Part shown: positions 1 to 9,112 of the stretch, piece after piece
How positions within the stretch are numbered: position 1 is the first letter of the stretch
Layout: every line of letters starts with the position of its first letter
Source: Ruminococcus sp. UBA946
GTDB taxonomy: Bacteria; Bacillota; Clostridia; Oscillospirales; Ruminococcaceae
DNA: 26,289 nt
Assembly (NCBI GenBank): GCA_002293295.1
Contig: DBCY01000200.1
Location: 5,470-31,758 of the forward strand
Reading direction: 5' to 3'
Notes under the pieces: model-generated
What the model saw: the letters and a program-made list of their open reading frames with translations, nothing else
What the model was told of the DNA's origin: nothing
Database searches by the model: none
Program-made: the position numbers and the translations under genes

Positions 1-2
1 GA

Positions 3-59
3 AAGCTTGCGGAGGATGAAATCTTCCCGGCGCTAATCTGTGAAATTAACGCAATGTAA
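3..59 (+). CDS. 3' end of an unidentified gene (partial)
   Basis: Frame 3 is open from the window edge to a TAA at 57-59 and reads as 18 residues ending in ..LICEINAM. Codon choice (AAG CTT GCG GAG GAT GAA) resembles the neighbouring genes, whereas frame 1 stops after 11 codons and frame 2 after five. Too little is visible to name the product. It would be co-oriented with polC, about 250 bases upstream of it. Confidence 0.35.
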   Translation, partial: KLAEDEIFPALICEINAM

Positions 60-62
60 AAC

Positions 63-106
63 AATGAGGATATATAGTCGCTATCCGAAGATAGAGCCAC
101 CTCATT
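63..106 (+). other. Branched stem-loop upstream of polC
   Basis: Outer arms AATGAGG (63-69) and CCTCATT (100-106) enclose an inner stem CTATC-CGAA-GATAG (81-94). No U-run follows, so it is not a clear intrinsic terminator. It lies just after the partial upstream gene. The rest of the 60-303 gap holds only AT-rich sequence and repeat copy A; I see no convincing polC promoter. Confidence 0.35.
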
Positions 107-231
107 AACTTTACATACCAACAGGGATAAATATTATGCCCTTGTAAACAAAGGTAATGCTGAACTCCTTATAAAATTTATGCAACAGTTTGTATTTTTG
201 ATTTATACAGAATACCACGCTTTTATTTTTA

Positions 232-297
232 AAAAAATCGTCGCCGTAAGGCGACGCCGCCATTGTTAATTGTTAATTGTAAACTATTAATTGTTAT
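232..297 (-). repeat. R1 repeat, copy A (AT-rich tail plus GC hairpin)
   Basis: Read on the minus strand it has an AATTAACAATTAACAATGGCG tail, then the stem GTCGCC-TTAC-GGCGAC (240-245 with 250-255), then GATTTTTTT. The same layout occurs at 15004-15054 and 25374-25421, and without the hairpin at 5989-6026. Stem bases differ between copies but stay paired. The right edge abuts the polC ribosome site at 298-303. Confidence 0.7.
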
Positions 298-312
298 AAG
301 AGGATGTTAAAA

Positions 313-3300
313 ATGCTTATTAAAGAGCTTTTATCGGATTATGCTGAGCATATCCCCGAATCCGTGGGCATGGGGGATATGCTTAAAATTGTTTATAACA
401 AGGAAATGACGGAGCTTTCGTTATATGCGTCCTTTAACGCATATCAGGACCGTAATGCCGTAAATGAATTTTTAAGCGCATTAAACGTAAATTTAACCGG
501 GACTGAAAAGCTTTTTCTTATATGCAGGTATCCGCCCGGCCTGCTCAGCGTAGAATACCTTCCCGATATAATCGAAAGGCTTAAGCTTACGATGCCTGTT
601 ATTAACGGGCATTTTAATAATGCTGAATACCGTATTGAAAACGGCGCCGTTCATGTGAATCTTTCCGGGACGGGTTATGAGCTTTTGAAAAAAGCGGATT
701 TTGAAGCTTCGCTTAAAAGAATGATCAGCGAAGAGTTTTCATGCGGGATTAAGGTTGTCCTGAACTGCGTAAATTCTGATAACGGCGAAGATAACGGATA
801 CGATAAATCAATTGAAGCCCTTAAAGCGTCAATGCCCCTGCCCGAACCCGTTAGTAATATCCCGGAAAATCAGAAAACCGGCGGGGCGGCACATCAGGAA
901 ACAGTAACGGTTGATTTTAAGGACCTGCCCGTTTTATCCGAGGGCGGTAAGGTGATTAAGGGTAAAAAAATAAAATCCCCAGTGACTAACATAACAGATA
1001 TTAATTCCGAAATAAAAAATATAACCGTATGGGGGGATGTCTTTGATTATCAGGAAAGGGAAATACGCACCAAAAACGGTGAAAAACGCGTTGTGTCCCT
1101 GAGCATAACTGATTATACAAGCTCTGTTACCATCAAATCATTCGAGGATATAAAAGAAGAAAACATACTGAAAGCATTTAAGGACGGCGGAACAGTAATC
1201 GTCCGGGGACGTACCGAATATGACAAGTTTGACAACGAATACATACTGAAGGCAAACGACATTATGCAGGTAAAAAAGCAGGAGCGTGAAGACACCGCAA
1301 AGGAAAAGCGGGTCGAGCTTCATCTGCATACCAATATGTCGGCGATGGACGCCGTCACCCCTGTGTCGAAGCTGATTGAACGCGCATTTTCGTGGGGGCA
1401 TAAGGCTATGGCTGTAACCGACCACGGCGTTGCGCAGGGGTTCCCCGAAGCGGCGGCAAAGGTTTCGGAAATACGCAAAAAGGGCGGGGATTTCAAAGTT
1501 ATATACGGCTGCGAGGCATATTCGGTAAATGACTGCGCCAGCGCTTCGGATATACTAAAGGAAAAAAGCCTTAATGAAACGCTTATTATCTTTGACCTTG
1601 AAACAACGGGGCTCAGCGCCGCGCATGAGAGAGTCATAGAAATAGGCGCCGTTAAGGTTAAAAACCTTGAAATATCGGAAACCTTTCAGATATTCGTTAA
1701 TCCCGGCAGGGCTATACCCCCTAAAATCACAGAGCTTACGGGTATAAATGACTCAATGGTTGAGAATGCCGTTTCACAGGAGGCGGGACTGTTAAAATTC
1801 ATTGAATTCTGCGGAGAAAGTCCTGTATTAATCGCTCACAATGCGAAATTTGACTGTTCGTTCCTGAAAGCCGGATGCGAACGTTACGGTATTGATTTTA
1901 ACTTCAGCAGTATCGATACCGTCGTTATGGCAAGAAGCATGCTGCCCGAGCTGAAAAGGCACCGGCTTAATAATGTCGCTAAAGCTTTGGGGCTGGGCGA
2001 GTTCAACCATCACCGCGCCGACGATGACGCCAGGGTTCTGGCAAGGATTTTTATTATACTTATTAACAGGCTTATCGAAGAAAATAATATTAAGTACGTT
2101 TCCCAAATAAACGAATGCGTCAGAAATACCGATAAAAAGAAGCTTAATACATATCATCAAATCATTCTTGCCAGGAATGCGGCAGGCTTGAAAAACCTTT
2201 ATAAGCTTATTTCACTCGGAAACCTTGAATACTTCCGCCGCCGTCCGAGAATACCCGTTTCCGAAGCAATGAAGCACAGGGACGGTCTGATAATAGGAAG
2301 CGCCTGCGAATCGGGTGAAGTCTTTTCAGCAGTAAAAGACGGGCGCCCCTGGGAGAGTATTAAGGAAATTGCTAGGTTTTACGATTATCTGGAAATTCAG
2401 CCGGCGCTGAACAACGAATTCATGATACACAGCGATGATTATCCGTCGGTTAATACGGTTGAGGATTTACAGGATTTTAACATACAAATAGTAAAACTGG
2501 GGGAAGAGCTTGGCATCCCCGTAGTAGCAACCTGCGACGTCCATTTCCTTGACCCGGGGGATTCGGTTTTCCGTAAAATACTGATGATGGGGCAGAAATT
2601 CAAGGATGCCGCCAGACCTCAGCCTCCCCTGTATTTACGGACTACTGACGAAATGCTGGAGGAATTCAAGTACCTGGGTGAAGAAAAAGCATATGAGGTT
2701 GTCGTAACGAATACGAACCTGATTGCCGATATGGTAAACCCCGATATTGTTCCGATTCCCCCGGGAACGTTCACTCCCGAAATCGAGGGAGCCGAGGAGG
2801 ATTTACAGAGAATTTCATGGGAACGCGTAAAATCCGTTTACGGAGACCCTGTTCCCGAAATTGTCGCAAAGAGACTTGAAAAAGAACTTAACTCAATAAT
2901 TAAGCATGGTTTTGCTGTTCTTTATATGATTGCGCAGAAACTAGTCGCAAATTCAAACGAGCATGGCTACCAGGTCGGTTCAAGAGGTTCGGTGGGTTCG
3001 TCCTTTGCCGCGGCAATGTCGGGGATTTCAGAGGTTAATCCGCTCCCGCCGCATTATGTATGCCCGGAATGCCGTCACAGCGAGTTTATTACGGACGGCT
3101 CCGTAGGCTCGGGCTTTGACCTTCCCGCTAAGGACTGTCCCGTTTGCAATACTCCCTATAACCGGGACGGGCATGATATCCCCTTTGAAACCTTTTTAGG
3201 CTTTGACGGAGACAAGGCGCCCGATATTGACCTTAACTTTTCAGGTGAATACCAGCTTCACGCTCATAAATTCACAGAAGAGCTGTTCGGCTCTTCAAAT

Positions 3301-4656
3301 GTGTTCAAAGCCGGAACAATCGGCACCGTCGCGGATAAAACAGCTTTCGGATTCGTTAAGCATTATCTTGAGGAAACGGGGCAAACCGTACCTAAAGCCG
3401 AAATTTCAAGGCTTACCCTAGGCTGTACGGGTGTAAAAAGAACGACGGGGCAGCACCCCGGGGGCATGGTTGTAATTCCCGAAAAATTCGAGGTATATGA
3501 TTTTACTCCTGTTCAGCACCCCGCCGACGACCCGAAATCTGATTTTGTCACCACTCATTTTGATTTCAACTCACTGCATGACACTATCCTTAAGCTGGAC
3601 GAGCTCGGACACGATGTTCCGACCCTGTATAAACACCTTGAGGATATGACGGGAGTAAAAACCAGCGATATTTTCCCGGGGGACGAAAAGGTTATAAGCT
3701 TATGCACCTCCACAAAAGCTTTAGGCGTAACTCCCGAAGAAATTGACTGCGAAACGGGAACGCTGGCGATTCCGGAAATGGGTACTCCTTTTGTGCGCCA
3801 GATGCTCGCTGAGGCAAAGCCGGCGAAATTTTCCGACCTGCTCCAGATTTCCGGGCTTTCGCACGGCACCGACGTATGGCTCGGCAATGCCCAGGAGCTT
3901 ATCAGGGACGGCACCTGTACGATTTCCGACGTTATCGGAACCAGGGACAGTATTATGACCACCTTGATTTATCATGGCATCGAACCTAAAACGGCGTTTA
4001 AAATAACTGAAATAACGCGTAAAGGCACCGCGGCTAAATTCCTTACCGAAGAAATGAAGCAGGATATGCTTTCCCACGGAGTTAAACAGTGGTATATCGA
4101 CAGCTGCCTTAAAATCAAGTATATGTTCCCCAAAGCCCACGCGGCGGCTTATGTTATTGCCGCAATGAAGCTGGGGTGGTTCAAGGTATATCATCCGCTT
4201 GCCTTTTACTCGGCGGTTTTCACGGTAAGGGGAGAGGATTTCGACGCCGAAACCGTAATTATGGGCACAAGCGCCGTACGCTTCCGCATAGCCGAGCTCA
4301 AAAAAATGGGGAATGAACGCACTGCTAAGGAATCGGGAATGCTGGATACGCTTATGCTGGTTAATGAAATGACGGCGCGCGGATATGAATTTTTACCGAT
4401 TGACATTTATAAGTCGCACGGTACAAAATATAAAATCGAGGACGGTAAAATACGCCTTCCTTTCTGTTCCGTAAAGGGAATAGGCGAAAACGCAGCTTCG
4501 GCTTTGTATAACGCCGTTAAAAATCATAGCGGCGGATTCCTTTCGGTTGACGAACTGCAGGAATGCAGTAAGGTTAATAACTCGGTGATTGAAGTTCTTG
4601 AAGCGGTCGGCGCTGTGTCATCATTGCCAAAATCCAACCAGATATCGTTTTTCTGA
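313..4656 (+). CDS. polC: DNA polymerase III alpha subunit, Gram-positive PolC type
   Basis: This is the replicative DNA polymerase with built-in 3'-5' proofreading. Visible in order: an N-terminal region, an OB-fold (about residues 237-325), a PHP segment starting VELHLHT (about 334) interrupted by an exonuclease with IFDLETTGL (acidic D428 and E430), HNAKFD and a HHRADDDA end, a zinc site of two CxxC pairs (917/920 and 942/945), and the catalytic APDIDLNFS with D971 and D973. The extreme C-terminus NQISFF fits a beta-clamp binding motif. Length 1447 residues is normal for PolC. An ATG at 304 directly abuts the AAGAGG at 298-303, so the ATG at 313, nine bases beyond that SD, is the better start. 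No terminator is evident after the gene; the his promoter begins 32 bases on. Confidence 0.97.
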   Translation: MLIKELLSDYAEHIPESVGMGDMLKIVYNKEMTELSLYASFNAYQDRNAVNEFLSALNVNLTGTEKLFLICRYPPGLLSVEYLPDIIERLKLTMPVINGHFNNAEYRIENGAVHVNLSGTGYELLKKADFEASLKRMISEEFSCGIKVVLNCVNSDNGEDNGYDKSIEALKASMPLPEPVSNIPENQKTGGAAHQETVTVDFKDLPVLSEGGKVIKGKKIKSPVTNITDINSEIKNITVWGDVFDYQEREIRTKNGEKRVVSLSITDYTSSVTIKSFEDIKEENILKAFKDGGTVIVRGRTEYDKFDNEYILKANDIMQVKKQEREDTAKEKRVELHLHTNMSAMDAVTPVSKLIERAFSWGHKAMAVTDHGVAQGFPEAAAKVSEIRKKGGDFKVIYGCEAYSVNDCASASDILKEKSLNETLIIFDLETTGLSAAHERVIEIGAVKVKNLEISETFQIFVNPGRAIPPKITELTGINDSMVENAVSQEAGLLKFIEFCGESPVLIAHNAKFDCSFLKAGCERYGIDFNFSSIDTVVMARSMLPELKRHRLNNVAKALGLGEFNHHRADDDARVLARIFIILINRLIEENNIKYVSQINECVRNTDKKKLNTYHQIILARNAAGLKNLYKLISLGNLEYFRRRPRIPVSEAMKHRDGLIIGSACESGEVFSAVKDGRPWESIKEIARFYDYLEIQPALNNEFMIHSDDYPSVNTVEDLQDFNIQIVKLGEELGIPVVATCDVHFLDPGDSVFRKILMMGQKFKDAARPQPPLYLRTTDEMLEEFKYLGEEKAYEVVVTNTNLIADMVNPDIVPIPPGTFTPEIEGAEEDLQRISWERVKSVYGDPVPEIVAKRLEKELNSIIKHGFAVLYMIAQKLVANSNEHGYQVGSRGSVGSSFAAAMSGISEVNPLPPHYVCPECRHSEFITDGSVGSGFDLPAKDCPVCNTPYNRDGHDIPFETFLGFDGDKAPDIDLNFSGEYQLHAHKFTEELFGSSNVFKAGTIGTVADKTAFGFVKHYLEETGQTVPKAEISRLTLGCTGVKRTTGQHPGGMVVIPEKFEVYDFTPVQHPADDPKSDFVTTHFDFNSLHDTILKLDELGHDVPTLYKHLEDMTGVKTSDIFPGDEKVISLCTSTKALGVTPEEIDCETGTLAIPEMGTPFVRQMLAEAKPAKFSDLLQISGLSHGTDVWLGNAQELIRDGTCTISDVIGTRDSIMTTLIYHGIEPKTAFKITEITRKGTAAKFLTEEMKQDMLSHGVKQWYIDSCLKIKYMFPKAHAAAYVIAAMKLGWFKVYHPLAFYSAVFTVRGEDFDAETVIMGTSAVRFRIAELKKMGNERTAKESGMLDTLMLVNEMTARGYEFLPIDIYKSHGTKYKIEDGKIRLPFCSVKGIGENAASALYNAVKNHSGGFLSVDELQECSKVNNSVIEVLEAVGAVSSLPKSNQISFF

Positions 4657-4688
4657 TTGTTAAGTATCAATAAAAAATTTAAAAGTGC

Positions 4689-4717
4689 TTGACATTGTCA
4701 GGATAATGTGATACTAT
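4689..4717 (+). promoter_or_regulatory. SigA-type promoter of the his operon, with overlapping palindrome
   Basis: A perfect TTGACA -35 (4689-4694), a 17-base spacer and TACTAT (4712-4717) predict a start near 4724. The -35 lies within the inverted repeat TGACA-T-TGTCA (4690-4700), a possible operator. The leader to hisZ is only about 73 bases, too short for a T-box, and no T-box core is seen. It contains CACCACCAC (4725-4733) and a weak all-A/U stem (4759-4765 with 4774-4780) just before the SD. Confidence 0.75.
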
Positions 4718-4797
4718 GTTATTACACCACCACGGTAAAGCATAAATATAAACGATATAAAACTTGGAAAACAAAGTTTTAAGGAAAGGTTTCATAT

Positions 4798-5994
4798 ATG
4801 AAAAGGTATGACCTTATAACTCCGGAAGGAACCGGCGACCTTTTGTTTGAGGACTGCGCTATAATGCGCGATACGGAGAAAAGGCTGTCTGACATATTCA
4901 AATCAAAGGGCTACTGCGAGATTGTTACTCCGGGTCTGGAATTTTATGATTTATTTAACCTGAATTCAAATTATTTCCCGCAGGAAAGCATGTATAAGCT
5001 TACCGACAACAAAGGAAGGCTACTTGTAGTCCGCCCCGATTCTACCATGCCGATTGCCAGGGTAGCGGCGACAAGGCTGCGCGATATGCTTCTTCCTTTG
5101 AGGATGTATTACTCACAGAATGTATACCGGAGCCGCCCCGGCATGAGGGGGCGCAGCGATGAAATAAGACAGATGGGAATCGAGCTTATAGGCTCCGGTT
5201 CAAGACGCGCCGACCTTGAGGTTATAACAGCCGCTATTGAAGTCCTTTCGTCCTGCGACAATGACGGGTTCCGTTTTGAAATAGGGGATATAGGCTTTTT
5301 CAGGGAACTGACCGCAAAGCTTAACGTATCAGACGATATAAAGGAAAACATCCGCAGTCTGATTGAAGCTAAGAATTACCCCGCGCTTAACGATTTACTG
5401 GACGGTATGGGCAATAACAGCATAACCTTCGCGTTAAAACAGCTCCCCCGGCTTTTCGGAGGCGAAGAAGTTTTTGAAAGGGCAAAGAACCTCTTTAACG
5501 ACGAAAAGATTGACAAAATCCTAAGCGGCTTAAAGAACCTCTACGAAGAGCTTTCGGAGCTTGGGTACAACGGCAAGATTACTGTTGACCTGGGTATCGC
5601 AAATAAAATGGATTATTACACAGGAGTTGTAATGAAGGGTTATATCCGCGGCTACGGGGATTCCGTCCTTTCAGGAGGACGTTATAACAGGCTTCTTTCC
5701 GAATTCGGTTATGATGTTCCGGCTACGGGCTTTGCCGTGAACATTGACGCAGTATCAAAGCTGTTCAAACGCTCAAACTCATATAAAGCAGCCGTTCCGG
5801 ACATTATCGTCCACTGCGAAGACGGTTATGAAATGAAGGGACTTTTATATGCGGATAAACTGCGCAAAGAGAAAATAAACGCGGAATATTCGGTATTTGA
5901 AACGGCGTCAGAAACGGAAAACTATGCAAGGTCAAAGGGAATAAAGGCTGTCGCTTATGTTTCCGGGACCATAACTCATACTACTGCCAATTAA
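4798..5994 (+). CDS. hisZ: ATP phosphoribosyltransferase regulatory subunit HisZ
   Basis: HisZ is a histidyl-tRNA synthetase paralogue that pairs with short-form HisG to build the allosteric ATP phosphoribosyltransferase, the first step of histidine synthesis. Class II synthetase features are visible: motif 2-like VVRPDSTMPIARVAATRL, a YYTGVV segment, and motif 3-like GGRYNRL followed by PATGFAVNID. At 398 residues it has only a short tail and no full anticodon-binding domain. It starts at the ATG eight bases after AAGGAAAGG (4781-4789). It is the first gene of the operon and the next gene is short HisG, as expected. The last codons and the TAA are supplied by an R1 repeat copy. Confidence 0.93.
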   Translation: MKRYDLITPEGTGDLLFEDCAIMRDTEKRLSDIFKSKGYCEIVTPGLEFYDLFNLNSNYFPQESMYKLTDNKGRLLVVRPDSTMPIARVAATRLRDMLLPLRMYYSQNVYRSRPGMRGRSDEIRQMGIELIGSGSRRADLEVITAAIEVLSSCDNDGFRFEIGDIGFFRELTAKLNVSDDIKENIRSLIEAKNYPALNDLLDGMGNNSITFALKQLPRLFGGEEVFERAKNLFNDEKIDKILSGLKNLYEELSELGYNGKITVDLGIANKMDYYTGVVMKGYIRGYGDSVLSGGRYNRLLSEFGYDVPATGFAVNIDAVSKLFKRSNSYKAAVPDIIVHCEDGYEMKGLLYADKLRKEKINAEYSVFETASETENYARSKGIKAVAYVSGTITHTTAN

Positions 5995-6026
5995 TAATTA
6001 AAAATTAACAATGGCGTTATGATTTT
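5989..6026 (+). repeat. R1 repeat, copy D (hairpin lost)
   Basis: AATTAATAATTAAAAATTAACAATGGCG is followed directly by TTATGATTTT. The GC hairpin present in copies A-C is absent, as if cleanly deleted. The copy overlaps the hisZ stop codon (5992-5994). A further stretch downstream (CTTTTAG, then GGTACT) also resembles the sequence after copy C near 25431-25452. Confidence 0.6.
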
Positions 6027-6100
6027 ATTTATTGAAACTTTTAGGTGATACAGGGTACTAGTATGAAAAGCTGAATATAAAAAGGAAGATATAAACAATC

Positions 6101-6739
6101 ATGAATAATACCAAAAAGCGTCCTTTACGGCTGGCTTTGACAAAAGGCAGGCTGGAAAAGGATACGGTAGCCCTTCTTGAAAAAATCGGATATGACTGCA
6201 AAGCCCTGCATGAAAAGGGCAGGAAGCTTATCCTCCCCGTTGGGGATTCTATTGAAGCGGTGCTTGCAAAGGCGGCTGATGTCATTACCTATGTTGAAAA
6301 CGGCGTATGCGATATGGGAGTAGTCGGCAAGGACACCATAATGGAAGCAGGCGGCAAGTTCTTCGAGGTAGCCGACCTCGGTTTCGGACGGTGCAGGTTT
6401 GCCCTGGCAGGCAAAAAGGGCGGGGATTTTTATCAGGGTTACAATGTTAAGACCATCGCCACGAAGTATCCCAATGTCGCAAGGGCATTTTTTGAGAAGA
6501 AAGGCATGGACGTAGATATAGTAAAAATCGAGGGGAGCGTCGAGCTTGCCCCTCTCCTGAATCTGTCCGACGCTATTGTCGATATTGTGGAAACCGGAGG
6601 GACCCTTAAGGAAAACGGACTTGAGGTCTATGAGGAGATTTCCCCCCTTTCGGCGCGCCTTATAGTGAACCGCGTTAGCATTAAACTCCGTCAGCATGAA
6701 ATAGAGGCGCTGGTTAAATCCATTGAAGCAAACCTTTAG
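6101..6739 (+). CDS. hisG: ATP phosphoribosyltransferase catalytic subunit, short form HisG
   Basis: It joins ATP and PRPP to give phosphoribosyl-ATP, the committed step of histidine synthesis. At 212 residues it is the short form, lacking the C-terminal regulatory domain, so it depends on HisZ encoded just upstream. Typical stretches are LALTKGRLEKD near the N-terminus, DMGVVGKDTI, and the PRPP-binding DIVETGGTLKENGLEVYE. The ATG at 6101 follows AAAGGAAG (6081-6088) with a rather long 12-base gap. The 106-base gap to hisZ holds the R1-D repeat. Confidence 0.95.
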   Translation: MNNTKKRPLRLALTKGRLEKDTVALLEKIGYDCKALHEKGRKLILPVGDSIEAVLAKAADVITYVENGVCDMGVVGKDTIMEAGGKFFEVADLGFGRCRFALAGKKGGDFYQGYNVKTIATKYPNVARAFFEKKGMDVDIVKIEGSVELAPLLNLSDAIVDIVETGGTLKENGLEVYEEISPLSARLIVNRVSIKLRQHEIEALVKSIEANL

Positions 6740-6756
6740 GAAGGATTGAATATAAA

Positions 6757-8049
6757 ATGCTAAGAAAAATTACAGCCAACGGCAGGGATGAAATCGCTTT
6801 TATCCGGGAAATGAGGAACCGTAATACCGAGACCGACAAGAAGGTTTCGCAGGCGGTATCCGAAATAATAGAAAATGTCCGTCTAAACGGAGACAAGGCC
6901 GTTATTGGATATACAGAAAAATTTGACGGAAAGCCCTATTATTATGAAGTTCCTGCCGATGTTATACAGGAAGCCGTTGACGAAGCAGACGAGGAATTTA
7001 TCAACGCTCTTTTGAACGCTATGGAAAACATTGCCGAGTTCCACCACAGGCAAAAGGAGCAGGGCTTTATCGACGCCAAGGAAAACGGCGTTATTTTAGG
7101 GCAGAAGGTCAGGGGCCTTAACCGGGTCGGCTTGTATATTCCGGGCGGAACAGCCCCTTATCCGTCGTCGGTATTGATGACCGCAGTCCCTGCGAAAATT
7201 GCCGGGGTAAAGGAAATTATTATGGTTACCCCGCCTATGAAGGACGGCAAGCCTAATAAAGATATTCTGACGGCGGCTTTTGTCTGCGGCGTCGACAGGA
7301 TTTTTATGTGCGGGGGAGCGCAGGCAGTCGCGGCGCTTGCTTACGGAACCGAACAGATTCCGAGGGTTGATAAAATTGCCGGACCGGGTAACATTTATGT
7401 CGCAACCGCAAAGAAGCTTTTATACGGAACCGTTGATATAGATATGATTGCCGGGCCGAGCGACATCCTTGTGATTGCTGACGGCAGTGCAAACCCGGGA
7501 TATATCGCCGCCGACCTTCTTTCGCAGGCGGAGCATGACGTTCTGGCGTCCTCAATACTGGTAACGACCTCGGATGAAATTGCCAACGAAGTAATCAAAG
7601 AGCTTGAACGGCAGATTCCGGAGCTTCCGCGCAGGGAAATCATTGAAAAATCCCTTGCTGACTGCGGCGGTATAATTGTGACCGGCAGTATGGAAAAAGC
7701 TATTGAAACCGCGAACGGAATTGCTCCGGAACACCTTGAAATTCAGGCTGAAAACCCTATGCAGTACCTTGGGATGATTGAAAACGCCGGCTCCGTTTTC
7801 CTCGGCGAATATTCGCCCGAGCCTCTGGGGGATTATTTTGCGGGACCGAACCATGTCCTCCCGACAAACGGTACGGCAAGATTTTTCTCGCCGCTTTCCG
7901 TAAACAGCTTTACAAAGCGTTCCGGCTTTATATATTATACGAAACAGGCTCTTCTTGACGCCGAAAAGGATATAGTATGCATTGCGGGGAAAGAAGGATT
8001 AACCGCGCATGCAAACGCCGTAAAGGTAAGGTTTGAAAGGCAGCTGTAA
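6757..8049 (+). CDS. hisD: Histidinol dehydrogenase
   Basis: This zinc enzyme oxidises L-histidinol to L-histidine in two NAD-dependent steps, the end of the pathway. The 430-residue length is standard. Signature stretches include GLYIPGGTAPYPSSVLM, AGPGNIYVATAKK, AGPSDILVIAD, the IAPEHLEIQ segment with the catalytic Glu-His pair, and GPNHVLPT. Its SD AGGAAGGA (6738-6745) overlaps the hisG stop region, so the two are tightly linked. Confidence 0.96.
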   Translation: MLRKITANGRDEIAFIREMRNRNTETDKKVSQAVSEIIENVRLNGDKAVIGYTEKFDGKPYYYEVPADVIQEAVDEADEEFINALLNAMENIAEFHHRQKEQGFIDAKENGVILGQKVRGLNRVGLYIPGGTAPYPSSVLMTAVPAKIAGVKEIIMVTPPMKDGKPNKDILTAAFVCGVDRIFMCGGAQAVAALAYGTEQIPRVDKIAGPGNIYVATAKKLLYGTVDIDMIAGPSDILVIADGSANPGYIAADLLSQAEHDVLASSILVTTSDEIANEVIKELERQIPELPRREIIEKSLADCGGIIVTGSMEKAIETANGIAPEHLEIQAENPMQYLGMIENAGSVFLGEYSPEPLGDYFAGPNHVLPTNGTARFFSPLSVNSFTKRSGFIYYTKQALLDAEKDIVCIAGKEGLTAHANAVKVRFERQL

Positions 8050-8053
8050 TGAT

Positions 8054-9112
8054 ATGTATACTTTGAACAATAAACTTAAAAAAGTCGAGCCGTATGACCC
8101 CGTTGACGGCGATTACAGAATACGGCTCGACGCAAATGAATCATGCTTTAATATCAATGACGAGCTGGGCAATAAAATCACGGACGCCGTAAAAAAAATA
8201 AACCTTAACCGGTACCCCGACCCGCTCGCGAAAGAAGCATGCAAAGCATTCTCCGGCTTCTACGGCATTCCCGACAAATTCGTTACCGCCGGGAACGGTT
8301 CGGACGAATTAATCAGCATTATTTCAAGCACTTTCCTTGAAAAGGGGGATAAAATCCTGACCCTTTCGCCTGATTTTTCCATGTATGCGTTTTACGGAAG
8401 CCTGTATGAGCTTAAGGTGGAGACTATACATAAAGGCGACGACCTTAACGTAAGCATTTCAAAGGTAATTGAATACTGCAACAACAATAATGTCAAAGCC
8501 GTTATATTCTCAAATCCGTGCAACCCCACCTCCCTCGGCGTATTAAGGGAGGACATAATCAGGCTGGTTAAAAATGTTTTCTGCCTTGTGATTATAGACG
8601 AAGCCTACATGGATTTCTGGAATCAGTCAATACTTGATACCGTAAAGGATTTTGATAACCTGATTGTCCTGAAAACCTGTTCAAAGGCGGCGGGGCTCGC
8701 CGCAATACGCCTTGGCTTTGCCGTTGCCGGGGAGAAAATAACCTCGGCTTTAAGGGCGGTTAAATCACCTTACAATACCGATGCCGTTTCTCAGGCTTTA
8801 GGTACGATAGCATTGTCGGAAAAGGAACTGCTTGCACGCAAGTGTTCGGAAATTGTTTCAAACAGGAAAGAACTTCAGAATGAGATTATAGCTTTATCCA
8901 AAGAATTTCCGAAGCTTGGCAGGGTGTATGATTCCGTCACTAATTTTGTATTCATTAAAACGCCGGCAGGTAAAGCGATATATGAAAAGCTGCTCGAAAA
9001 ATCAATTTCAATAAGGTATATGGGTAATTATATACGCATTACGGCAGGAACAAAGGAAGAAAACACCGAATTAATAATAGCCCTGAAGGATATACTGGAG
9101 GAACTGAAATGA
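8054..9112 (+). CDS. hisC: Histidinol-phosphate aminotransferase
   Basis: A PLP fold-type I aminotransferase that makes histidinol phosphate from imidazole-acetol phosphate and glutamate. Visible landmarks are LDANES near the N-terminus, AGNGSDELI (cofactor phosphate region), FSNPCNPTS, IIDEAYMDF and the PLP lysine K211 in TCSKAAGLA. A TTG at 8033 would extend the frame into hisD by 17 bases. The ATG at 8054 gives the family-like start MYTLNNKLKKVEPY, with GAAAGG 13 bases upstream, so I prefer it (352 residues). The stop overlaps the hisB start (ATGA). Confidence 0.93.
   Translation: MYTLNNKLKKVEPYDPVDGDYRIRLDANESCFNINDELGNKITDAVKKINLNRYPDPLAKEACKAFSGFYGIPDKFVTAGNGSDELISIISSTFLEKGDKILTLSPDFSMYAFYGSLYELKVETIHKGDDLNVSISKVIEYCNNNNVKAVIFSNPCNPTSLGVLREDIIRLVKNVFCLVIIDEAYMDFWNQSILDTVKDFDNLIVLKTCSKAAGLAAIRLGFAVAGEKITSALRAVKSPYNTDAVSQALGTIALSEKELLARKCSEIVSNRKELQNEIIALSKEFPKLGRVYDSVTNFVFIKTPAGKAIYEKLLEKSISIRYMGNYIRITAGTKEENTELIIALKDILEELK

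Noticed and set aside
3555..4194. Long antisense frames inside polC
   Set aside because: Shadows of a strongly coding plus-strand gene with a full domain set; no RBS and no family resemblance.
4725..4797. T-box riboswitch for the his operon
   Set aside because: The predicted leader is about 73 bases and lacks the T-box core and any terminator.
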